Shown here: positions 1 to 5,974 of the stretch, piece by piece
How positions within the stretch are numbered: the first letter of the stretch is position 1
Layout of the letters: the number at the start of each line of letters is the position of its first letter
Assembly (NCBI GenBank): GCA_021796135.1
Contig: JAJYOQ010000133.1
Span: forward strand, 1 to 9,518
DNA length: 9,518 bases
Origin: Bacteroidota bacterium
GTDB lineage: Bacteria > Bacteroidota > Ignavibacteria > Ignavibacteriales > Ignavibacteriaceae
Direction of reading: 5' to 3'
Translations under genes and position numbers: made by a program
The notes under the pieces: generated by a model
Seen by the model: only the letters and a program-made list of their open reading frames with translations
Told to the model about the DNA's origin: nothing
Database searches by the model: none

Positions 1-29
1 TTCCCTTTTATTCTTCTTGCGGCAATTTT
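1..29 (+). repeat. 29-base exact direct repeat, copy 1 (window edge)
   Basis: Bases 1-29 are identical to bases 919-947. Both copies are read in the same phase of the same gene and encode FPFILLAAI plus the first two bases of a Leu codon, in an N-terminal and a mid-protein membrane segment respectively. Identity ends at base 30 (A here, G at 948). The match begins at the first base of the window, so it may continue upstream. Confidence 0.9.
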
Positions 30-1434
30 ATTTGTATTTGGTCTTCACGGATTTATTATGATTTATTATCATAAAAAATACCGCAATGTTAATCATTCCC
101 CTGACAACAATTTTAAAGACGATTCACTGGTTACAATTCAGCTTCCATTATATAATGAGCTGTATGTTGTGGAAAGATTAATTAATGCAGTTTGCGAAAT
201 TGATTATCCTAAAGATAAAATGGAAATCCAGGTTCTGGATGACTCAACTGATGAAACAACTCAAATAACTGCTAAAATTGTTGAACAAAAAAGAAAAGAA
301 GGTTTTGACATAACCCATATTCGAAGAGGCACAAGAGAAGGCTATAAAGCCGGTGCATTAAAAGCCGCAATGAAAACTGCAAAAGGTGATTTTATTGCAA
401 TATTTGATGCAGATTTTATCCCTCAAAAAGAATTTTTGAAAAAAACTTTATCATTTTTTAACGATGCTAAAATAGGCATGGTTCAAACCCGTTGGGAACA
501 TATAAATGGTGATTATTCTATCTTAACTAAAGCCCAAGCACTTGCTCTTGATGGTCATTTTGTAATTGAGCAATCAGTAAGAAATAAGGCTGGATTTTTT
601 ATTAACTTTAACGGAACAGGCGGCGTTTGGAGAAAATCTTGTATCTTAGATGCAGGCAACTGGGAAGCTGATACCTTGACCGAAGATTTAGACTTAAGCT
701 ATCGTGCTCAATTAAACGGCTGGCAATTTGTATTTCTAAAAGACTTTACATCTCCGGCTGAGCTACCGTCAGAAATAAATGCTCTGAAAAATCAGCAATT
801 CAGATGGACAAAAGGCGCTATTGAAACAGCTAAGAAAATATTACCTTTAGTTTGGAGATCAAAGATTCCTCTCCGTGTAAAACTACAATCTACTTTCCAT
901 CTTACAAATAATATTGTTTTCCCTTTTATTCTTCTTGCGGCAATTTTGAATGTTCCTTTGATCTTTATTAAAAATAGCGGACCTCATGAAGCATATTTTG
1001 CCGTTATGTCATTGTTTGTATTAGCATTTGTCAGTTCATTTATGTTTTATCTTTATTCACAGAGAGATATAAGAAATGATTGGAGAAAAAAAATTGTTCT
1101 CTTCCCTCTCTTTATGGCTGGAAGTATGGGTTTTGCCGTTAATAATTCAAGAGCTGTTTTTGAAGGCTTGCTGAACAGGAAAAGTGAATTTGTCAGAACT
1201 CCTAAGTTCAAAGTTGTTTCAAATAACGATTCATGGATCGGGAAAAAATATACAAGTAAGAAACTCGGTATGTCGGTAATAGTTGAATTAATAATGGCTA
1301 TATACTGTTTAGTAGGTATTGTTGCCTCCATTTATTTCTTTGAACTTGCAGCATTACCTTTTCAAATTTTATTTTTCCTTGGTTTTTCATTTGTTTCAGT
1401 GACTTCTATTAGACACTCTTTTTCTAAAGCATAG
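1..1434 (+). CDS. Processive family 2 glycosyltransferase, cellulose/mannan-synthase-like (5' end missing)
   Basis: The protein should transfer sugars from a nucleotide-sugar donor to a growing beta-glycan at the inner membrane. The frame is open through base 1, so the true start lies upstream; the ATG at 58 falls inside the N-terminal membrane segment and is not the start. Numbering from that Met, the GT-A motifs are all present: DDSTD at 61-65, DAD (metal and nucleotide binding) at 117-119, TED (catalytic base) at 208-210 and QQFRW at 246-250. The last is the Q(Q/R)xRW signature of processive enzymes such as cellulose synthase and CslA-type mannan synthase. About four or five hydrophobic segments follow between about 286 and 455. 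The exact polymer cannot be told from sequence. A TPR gene starts 10 bases downstream and is probably co-transcribed. The first 29 bases repeat an internal stretch of the same gene, so the extreme N-terminal residues should be treated with care. Confidence 0.9.
   Translation, partial: FPFILLAAILFVFGLHGFIMIYYHKKYRNVNHSPDNNFKDDSLVTIQLPLYNELYVVERLINAVCEIDYPKDKMEIQVLDDSTDETTQITAKIVEQKRKEGFDITHIRRGTREGYKAGALKAAMKTAKGDFIAIFDADFIPQKEFLKKTLSFFNDAKIGMVQTRWEHINGDYSILTKAQALALDGHFVIEQSVRNKAGFFINFNGTGGVWRKSCILDAGNWEADTLTEDLDLSYRAQLNGWQFVFLKDFTSPAELPSEINALKNQQFRWTKGAIETAKKILPLVWRSKIPLRVKLQSTFHLTNNIVFPFILLAAILNVPLIFIKNSGPHEAYFAVMSLFVLAFVSSFMFYLYSQRDIRNDWRKKIVLFPLFMAGSMGFAVNNSRAVFEGLLNRKSEFVRTPKFKVVSNNDSWIGKKYTSKKLGMSVIVELIMAIYCLVGIVASIYFFELAALPFQILFFLGFSFVSVTSIRHSFSKA
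919..947 (+). repeat. 29-base exact direct repeat, copy 2 (inside GT2 gene)
   Basis: This is the internal copy of the repeat found at 1-29. It encodes the start of the first membrane segment after the QQFRW motif (FPFILLAAIL, residues 288-297 counted from the Met at 58). A hydrophobic segment is expected here in this family, so this is probably the native copy. Confidence 0.85.
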
Positions 1435-1444
1435 AAAGAATACT

Positions 1445-2158
1445 GTGGCTAAATCGCCGTCAGAAATATTCAATGAAAAAGTAAACTTAATATACGAGTA
1501 TAATAAAAAATCTCCGTTATTTGTGCATGCCGCAAATACGGAGATTGAAAATAATAACCTCGAAAAAGCGATTGAGATTCTTCAATCAGGCATTAAATTC
1601 TTTCCAAAATATTCTGCTGCATATTTCCTATTAGGTAAATCCTTTGCTCTTGTCGGTAATTATAACCAAGCAATTAAAGAAATTAAAATCGGTTCAGATC
1701 TAATTCATTCACAAAAAAGTTATGATTATTATTTCAAGGAAATAGACACAATTAGGAAACAAAGATCCTTTTTTGAATCAAATTCAAGAAGTTCATTTTT
1801 TAATAATAAAACCGAACCTGAAATTATGCAGGAAAATCTTTTCGAAACGCAAGATGAGGACAGTCCATTTGTACCAAAAGACGAATCTGTGGATGATCGG
1901 TTAGAACAAATTGCAAAAGAAATATCTTCTGCTAAAATTAGTCAGCCGATAAATACTAAGGAACCGGTGAATTCTGTAATAGACGGCTTGCAGGAAGAGT
2001 TTATGATTGTATCAGAAACCTTAGCAAAAATTTACGTTGCACAGGGAGAACTGAAAGAGGCTATAGATGTTTATAAAAAATTAATTAAGAAAAATCCTCA
2101 TAATACAAACGCCTACCTCAAAAGAATTGATGAACTTAATAAAGAATTAAACTCATAA
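1445..2158 (+). CDS. Cytoplasmic TPR-repeat protein, function unknown
   Basis: This 237-residue protein has no signal peptide or membrane segment and is probably a cytoplasmic scaffold. TPR-like helix pairs lie at about 25-55 and 57-90 (NNLEKAIEILQSGI, then AAYFLLGKSFALVGNYNQAI). A low-complexity acidic linker spans about 110-185, and a single clear TPR lies at about 187-220 (ETLAKIYVAQGELKEAIDVY). The last block, with its following ID-EL tail, resembles a C-terminal TPR common in Bacteroidota and Ignavibacteria proteins of unknown role. The start is GTG: the next in-frame Met is near residue 128 and would delete the first two repeats. The leader has only a weak purine stretch (AGAAAG). It lies 10 bases after the glycosyltransferase, so a role in polysaccharide synthesis or export is possible but inferred only from position. 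A strong hairpin lies within its first 105 bases. Confidence 0.8.
   Translation: MAKSPSEIFNEKVNLIYEYNKKSPLFVHAANTEIENNNLEKAIEILQSGIKFFPKYSAAYFLLGKSFALVGNYNQAIKEIKIGSDLIHSQKSYDYYFKEIDTIRKQRSFFESNSRSSFFNNKTEPEIMQENLFETQDEDSPFVPKDESVDDRLEQIAKEISSAKISQPINTKEPVNSVIDGLQEEFMIVSETLAKIYVAQGELKEAIDVYKKLIKKNPHNTNAYLKRIDELNKELNS
1509..1546 (-). terminator. Intragenic hairpin; terminator-like on the minus strand
   Basis: AATCTCCGTTATTTG (1509-1523) and CAAATACGGAGATT (1533-1546) are inverted copies that differ by one extra T in the left arm. They form about 14 pairs with one bulge, plus an inner G-C and G-U pair. On the + strand the stem is followed by GAAAATAATAA, which has no T tract. On the minus strand it is followed by TTTTATTATA, running on from the stem's final TT, which is the layout of an intrinsic terminator. 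It lies entirely within the TPR coding region, so it may also be a coincidence of codon choice or act on translation of the sense mRNA. Confidence 0.35.
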
Positions 2159-2167
2159 TTAGTTTAA
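2147..2167 (+). repeat. Small AT-rich inverted repeat over the TPR stop codon
   Basis: TTAAACT and AGTTTAA form a perfect 7-base inverted repeat with a 7-base loop that contains the TAA stop of the TPR gene. The stem has only one G-C pair per arm and is followed by ACTTCACC, not a T tract, so it is unlikely to terminate transcription. It could be a weak mRNA structure between the TPR gene and the glycosylase gene, or chance. Confidence 0.3.
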
Positions 2168-2185
2168 CTTCACCAAGTAAAAGAA

Positions 2186-2797
2186 ATGAATCCGGATTTT
2201 TTAGTAAAAAAATTAAAGCGTAATTTTTATACTCGTGATTTACAAATTGTAGCAAAAGAATTACTTGGTAAAATTTTTGTAAAGATGGACGGCAGATCAA
2301 TTCTTTCGGGCAGGATTGTTGAGGTCGAAGCTTATGACGGGGAAATCGATGAGGCATCACATACATTCATCGGGAAAACCGAAAGAAATAAAATAATGTT
2401 TAATGAAGGGGGGTATTTATATGTTTATTTCACTTATGGGGCTCATTATTGCTGCAATGTTGTTACAGGAAAAATGGGTAAAGGTACAGCAGTATTAATC
2501 AGAGCTTTAGAACCAATTGATGGATTAGATGAAATGGCAGTCAACCGTTTCGGAGGTCTGATAAGTGAAAAGGAAAAATTAAATTTAACGAATGGACCCG
2601 GAAAAATTTGCAAGGCATTTGGAATTTCAAAAGAACACTACGGAATTGATTTAACCAATGGTAATATTTTTATTATCGATATGCCTAAATTAAAAGAAGA
2701 AGAAATAATTATTACAAAACGAATCGGAATAAAGAAATCAGTGGATCTAAAATGGCGTTATTATATTAAAAATAATCCATATGTTTCTAAGAAATGA
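2186..2797 (+). CDS. 3-methyladenine DNA glycosylase, AAG/MPG family
   Basis: This monofunctional base-excision repair enzyme flips out and removes alkylated or deaminated purines (3-methyladenine, 7-methylguanine, hypoxanthine). At 203 residues it has the normal length for the bacterial AAG/MPG family. The N-terminal FYTRDLQIVAKELLGK block is typical. IVEVEAYDGEIDEASH (residues 45-59) carries the catalytic Glu (E48, matching Glu125 in human AAG) and the active-site His (H59, matching His136). The YLYVYFTYGAHYCCNVV strand and the NGPGKICKAFGI block are also family hallmarks. The ATG has only a weak AAAAGAA leader. The stop overlaps the start of the next gene as ATGA, suggesting translational coupling. 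No alkylation-response genes (Ada, AlkB) are nearby, so it appears to be a constitutive housekeeping copy. Confidence 0.95.
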   Translation: MNPDFLVKKLKRNFYTRDLQIVAKELLGKIFVKMDGRSILSGRIVEVEAYDGEIDEASHTFIGKTERNKIMFNEGGYLYVYFTYGAHYCCNVVTGKMGKGTAVLIRALEPIDGLDEMAVNRFGGLISEKEKLNLTNGPGKICKAFGISKEHYGIDLTNGNIFIIDMPKLKEEEIIITKRIGIKKSVDLKWRYYIKNNPYVSKK

Positions 2798-3849
2798 TTA
2801 ATCCAAAAAATTTATTAATTGTCAGAACCGATAGAATTGGCGATGTTGTTTTGTCATTACCCTTGGCGGGAATTATAAAAAATCATTTCCCTGATTGTAA
2901 AATCACTTATCTTGTTCGTGATTATACAAAGGACCTTATAAAAGGACATAAATATATCGATGATGTAATTACTCTTAAAGAATCCAGAGGCAAACCTTTT
3001 TTCTTCTCAAATTTAAAAATTATTTCAAAGTATAATTTCGATTATACTATTATTTCTTATCCGAATTTCTTAATAGCACTTATAATTTTTTTTTCAGGAA
3101 TTTCGGAAAGAATCGGAACAGGCTTCCGCTGGTATTCATTTTTATTTAATAGGAAAGTGTTTGTTCACAGAAAATATGCATCTAAACATGAAGCAGAATT
3201 TAATGTAGATTTATTAAAAGAATTAAATATTTTTGAAGAAATTTCTCCGTCTCATGTTTCATTTAATTTGCCGTTAACCGATTTAGACAAAAACGAAGCT
3301 AAACAATTTTTATTAAGTAAGGAAATTAAAAAAGATAAACCTATTATAATAATTCACCCTGGAAGCGGAAATAGCTCAGTTGATTTACCAAAAGAAAAAT
3401 TTAAGGAACTGATTAATCTAATTACTTCAAAATTGGACGCTCATGTTATTATAACCGGAAACGTGGCTGAGAAAGGTCTATGTAACGATTTAATCATATC
3501 GGACAAAATAAAAACTTTTGCAGGCGAATTGAGTCTTAGGCAACTGACGTCAATAATAAATGAATCTGATATTTTTATATCAAATTCAACCGGCCCATTA
3601 CATATAGCTACTGCCTTAAATAAGTATGTTATAGGATTTTATCCTAAAATTTTGGCTTGTTCCGCAAAAAGATGGGGTCCATATTCCGATAAAAGTTTGG
3701 TTTTTGAACCAGAAATTAATTGTTATTCTTGTACTTTAAGAAAATGCAATAAACTGAATTGTATGTCTTCTATAAATATGGCAGATGTTTTTGCTAATAT
3801 TTTTAATATTTTTGAGTCTATCGTTAAAAACGGAGAAAATAATGCGTAA
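2794..3849 (+). CDS. Family 9 glycosyltransferase, heptosyltransferase-like
   Basis: GT9 enzymes add ADP-heptose or related sugars to lipopolysaccharide core or other surface glycans, on the cytoplasmic face of the inner membrane. The 351-residue GT-B protein starts with the family block RTDRIGDVVLSLPL (11-24). The C-terminal nucleotide-sugar domain has IIIHPGSGNSSVDLP (185-199) and SNSTGPLHIATAL (263-275). The tail carries four cysteines (310, 313, 318, 323) ending in CMSSI, a pattern also seen in WaaF-type heptosyltransferases. The usual K-W-P after the HPG block is replaced by D-L-P, so the donor or acceptor may differ from classical heptosyltransferases. It overlaps the glycosylase gene by four bases and the DUF3108 gene by eight. 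A run of nine T lies in the coding region at 3086-3094. The family call is firm; the sugar is not assignable. Confidence 0.9.
   Translation: MINPKNLLIVRTDRIGDVVLSLPLAGIIKNHFPDCKITYLVRDYTKDLIKGHKYIDDVITLKESRGKPFFFSNLKIISKYNFDYTIISYPNFLIALIIFFSGISERIGTGFRWYSFLFNRKVFVHRKYASKHEAEFNVDLLKELNIFEEISPSHVSFNLPLTDLDKNEAKQFLLSKEIKKDKPIIIIHPGSGNSSVDLPKEKFKELINLITSKLDAHVIITGNVAEKGLCNDLIISDKIKTFAGELSLRQLTSIINESDIFISNSTGPLHIATALNKYVIGFYPKILACSAKRWGPYSDKSLVFEPEINCYSCTLRKCNKLNCMSSINMADVFANIFNIFESIVKNGENNA
3832..3835 (+). promoter_or_regulatory. Shine-Dalgarno GGAG for the DUF3108 gene
   Basis: GGAG lies six bases before the ATG at 3842, inside the end of the GT9 gene. It decides the start of the DUF3108 gene: this ATG is followed directly by a good signal peptide, while the alternative upstream ATG at 3785 has no such site and would add 19 residues ahead of that signal. 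Confidence 0.7.
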
Positions 3850-4642
3850 ATATTTTAATTTTATAAGCTTTGTTGCAATATTAATCATTTTGAATTTTTG
3901 TTCAGTAAATTCTGTTTTTGCTGGTGATAAGTTTCGTAAATTACAAAATAATGCCTTTACTACCGGTGAAAAGTTAACTTTCGCTGTAAAATATGGCTTT
4001 GTCACCGCAGGTATTGCGACAATGGCAATTCCAAGAATAAAGAGAATAAGCGGACGCGAAGTTTATAATATAACTTTTGATGTTAATTCAGTGCCTAGTT
4101 TCGATTGGATTTATAAAGTGCGTGATCATTACGAAACTTATATGGATGTTGAGGGATTATTTCCCTGGCGGTTTGAACAACATATTCGCGAAGGCGGATA
4201 TAGCCGTGATTTTTCAGCTTTTTTTGATCAGCGTAACGGTAAAGCAAAAACAACAGGCGGTGAATACAAAATACCAAAATATGTTAATGATATAGTTTCT
4301 GCTTTTTATTACGCAAGAACTTTTGACTATTCAAAATTGAAGGTAAATGACTTTATCCATCTTAAAAACTTTTACAAGGATTCCGTCTATAACTTAGATG
4401 TAAAATATCTCGGAAAAGAAAGAGTTACTGTAACTGCAGGTACTTTTAACTGTATTCTAGTAGAACCCATAGTGCAAAAAGGCGGTCTATTTAAAAGTGA
4501 AGGCAGCATATTTGTCTGGCTTAGTGATGATAACCTAAAAATCCCTATAAAGGTGAAGACAAAAGTTGTCATTGGCTCTATTGATGCAGATTTAACTAGC
4601 TATGAGGGCTTGGCAGGTCCTATTACATCAAAAGTTAATTAA
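3842..4642 (+). CDS. Exported DUF3108 protein
   Basis: This 266-residue protein is predicted to be exported to the periplasm. Residues 1-27 form a classical signal peptide (MRK, hydrophobic core, cleavage after VFA). Cys20 in the hydrophobic core does not sit in a lipobox, so lipidation is unlikely. The mature part begins with the DUF3108 pattern FTTGEKLTFAVKYGFVTAG. It continues with beta-rich sequence (EVYNITFDVNSVPSFDWIYKV, then a DHYETYMD strand), a VTVTAGTFNCILVEP block and a final WLSDDNLKIPIKVK strand, which is the usual family layout. The biochemical role of DUF3108 is not established; the fold is thought to be lipocalin-like and outer-membrane related, but I cannot show that from sequence. 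The start overlaps the end of the GT9 gene by eight bases, implying translational coupling to envelope glycan synthesis. Confidence 0.88.
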   Translation: MRKYFNFISFVAILIILNFCSVNSVFAGDKFRKLQNNAFTTGEKLTFAVKYGFVTAGIATMAIPRIKRISGREVYNITFDVNSVPSFDWIYKVRDHYETYMDVEGLFPWRFEQHIREGGYSRDFSAFFDQRNGKAKTTGGEYKIPKYVNDIVSAFYYARTFDYSKLKVNDFIHLKNFYKDSVYNLDVKYLGKERVTVTAGTFNCILVEPIVQKGGLFKSEGSIFVWLSDDNLKIPIKVKTKVVIGSIDADLTSYEGLAGPITSKVN

Positions 4643-4659
4643 AATTATTTAAAGAATTT

Positions 4660-5613
4660 ATGACTGATTTAAATAACGAAACTCCGGAAAATAATTCTGA
4701 CGAATTCCTTGATCCGTCTTTAAGAAAAATTCACCCTCGCATCTCACCAATTTCAGCTGCTTTTATAGGGCTTTTTGGAGGATTTTTTCTTTATCAGGTT
4801 CTCGGCGGGTTGTTGACACTTGCAATTTTTGGTTTCGACTTAAAAAATTCTTCTGTTCAGGGCTTAAGATTAATGACTATGGCAGGACAAATTTTATTTA
4901 TCCTTCTGCCGGCTTTAGTGTTTTCAAAATGGTTCTATGAAGATGTTTCGGAAATTATCAGGTTTCGGTTTCCCCGTTGGGAGGAAATTCTTCTGTTCAC
5001 ATTGGGAATTGTTATTCTGACCCCTTTACTTCAATATTATTTGTCTATTCAAACCTATTTTATTAATCAATGGTCTCATACATTTCAATTTGTTCACTAT
5101 ATTAAAAATGCTCTTGATAAACTAAATGACTTAATGGACAAATCATACGGAGATTTACTTTCAGTCCATTCAATTTTTAGCGGCATAATAGTCATCATTG
5201 TGGTTTCAATAGTTCCGGCACTATGTGAAGAGGTGATGTTCAGAGGTTTTATTCAAAGAAGTTTCGAATTCAAGCTTAAACCAGTATGGGCTGCTTTAAT
5301 AACAGCGGTATTCTTCGGAGTATATCATTTTAATCCTTATGGCTTATTACCTTTAATTATGCTCGGATTTTACTTCGGTTATGCGGCTTATATGAGCAAA
5401 TCTATATTTGTTCCGATGTCACTTCACTTTTTTAATAACTTTACTGCCGTTATTTTTTATTTTATCTTTGGTGAAGATGACGTGCTGAATAATTCCGTAA
5501 ATAAAAATTTCGACTTAAATTCATCACTTTTGATCTTAATTACTCTTATTATTCTTTTCGGCGTGGTCATATTTTTAATAAATAAATATTATGCGAAAGC
5601 AAAATCCGATTAG
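4660..5613 (+). CDS. CPBP-family intramembrane metalloprotease
   Basis: The CPBP (CAAX protease and bacteriocin-processing, 'Abi') family contains multi-pass membrane proteases related to eukaryotic Rce1; bacterial members have mostly unknown substrates. The 317-residue protein has a soluble acidic N-terminus (about 1-28) followed by about eight hydrophobic segments. The three catalytic motifs are intact: EEVMFRG with E190, E191 and R195; FFGVYH with H223; and HFFNN with H256 and N260. It is therefore probably active. It sits between an exported DUF3108 gene and a zinc-ribbon/DUF2007 gene, with no prenylation or bacteriocin gene nearby, so a specific substrate cannot be proposed. The ATG has no Shine-Dalgarno sequence, only an AT-rich leader with AAAGAA. 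Its stop codon is part of the strong ribosome binding site of the next gene. Confidence 0.92.
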   Translation: MTDLNNETPENNSDEFLDPSLRKIHPRISPISAAFIGLFGGFFLYQVLGGLLTLAIFGFDLKNSSVQGLRLMTMAGQILFILLPALVFSKWFYEDVSEIIRFRFPRWEEILLFTLGIVILTPLLQYYLSIQTYFINQWSHTFQFVHYIKNALDKLNDLMDKSYGDLLSVHSIFSGIIVIIVVSIVPALCEEVMFRGFIQRSFEFKLKPVWAALITAVFFGVYHFNPYGLLPLIMLGFYFGYAAYMSKSIFVPMSLHFFNNFTAVIFYFIFGEDDVLNNSVNKNFDLNSSLLILITLIILFGVVIFLINKYYAKAKSD

Positions 5614-5617
5614 GAGG
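5612..5617 (+). promoter_or_regulatory. Strong Shine-Dalgarno AGGAGG for the DUF2007 gene
   Basis: AGGAGG begins at the second base of the CPBP stop codon (TAG, 5611-5613) and lies four bases before the ATG at 5622. It is the only consensus Shine-Dalgarno sequence in the window; most other genes have A/T-rich leaders. It should give this small protein efficient initiation or re-initiation after the upstream gene. Confidence 0.8.
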
Positions 5618-5621
5618 TTTT

Positions 5622-5972
5622 ATGGCAATATGTCCGAAATGCGATTTTGAATATGAAGATGGGATTACAATTTGCCCAGATTGCGGCAGCGCTCTTGTTG
5701 ATGAAGAGTATTTTATAAAACCGGAAGAATGGACAGAAAAGAATTGGGAGGTTGTCTATACATCTAATTATGAATACGAAGTTGAAATGATTAGAGATAA
5801 TCTTGAAGGAGCGGGTATTGCTTCAGCTATACTCTCTCAGGCTGATAGAAACTTCCCAGCTGTGGGAGACTTATCAATAGTTAAACTTCTTGTAAACAAA
5901 AAAGATGTTCAGGCAGCACTAAATTTTATTCAACAATTGAAAAAGAGTTCCGGCGATGAGGATTTGGAATAA
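5622..5972 (+). CDS. Small zinc-ribbon plus DUF2007 protein
   Basis: This 116-residue cytoplasmic protein has two parts. Residues 1-25 are a zinc ribbon with CPKC (C4, C7) and CPDCG (C18, C21), which should bind one zinc ion. Residues about 43-110 match DUF2007, a small ferredoxin-like domain with the pattern WEVVYTSNYEYEVEMIRDNLEGAGI and a VKLLVNKKDVQAAL end. DUF2007 resembles PII-like and signal-transducing small domains in overall character, but its function is unknown. The two parts are joined by an acidic stretch (DEEYFIKPEEW). The combination is common in Bacteroidota and relatives. It is placed two bases before cdsA. Unlike most genes here it has a full Shine-Dalgarno sequence, so high expression is likely. 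A regulatory or adaptor role is an inference only. Confidence 0.88.
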   Translation: MAICPKCDFEYEDGITICPDCGSALVDEEYFIKPEEWTEKNWEVVYTSNYEYEVEMIRDNLEGAGIASAILSQADRNFPAVGDLSIVKLLVNKKDVQAALNFIQQLKKSSGDEDLE

Positions 5973-5974
5973 AG

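Noticed and set aside
58..60. ATG as start of the GT2 gene
   Set aside because: The frame is open upstream to base 1 and encodes part of a membrane segment expected at the N-terminus of this family, so the true start is outside the window.
1053..1331. Minus-strand open frame of 92 codons opposite the GT2 membrane region
   Set aside because: It is the complement of a confidently coding, hydrophobic region, has no recognisable domain or ribosome binding site, and reads as a composition artefact.
2172..2269. 9-base inverted repeat ACCAAGTAA / TTACTTGGT around the glycosylase start
   Set aside because: The arms are about 80 bases apart and only 9 bases long; many such pairs are expected by chance in 9.5 kb.
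2136..2366. Minus-strand open frame of 76 codons across the TPR-glycosylase junction
   Set aside because: It covers the catalytic region of the well-supported glycosylase on the other strand and shows no motif or start signal.
3785..3841. Upstream ATG that would extend the DUF3108 protein by 19 residues
   Set aside because: The ATG at 3842 has GGAG at the right distance and is followed directly by a complete signal peptide; the extension would add a second hydrophobic stretch before it.
4660..5613. CPBP ('Abi') protease as a phage-defence or bacteriocin-immunity gene
   Set aside because: The family name is historical; the neighbours are envelope and housekeeping genes, with no toxin, bacteriocin, nuclease or mobile-element context.
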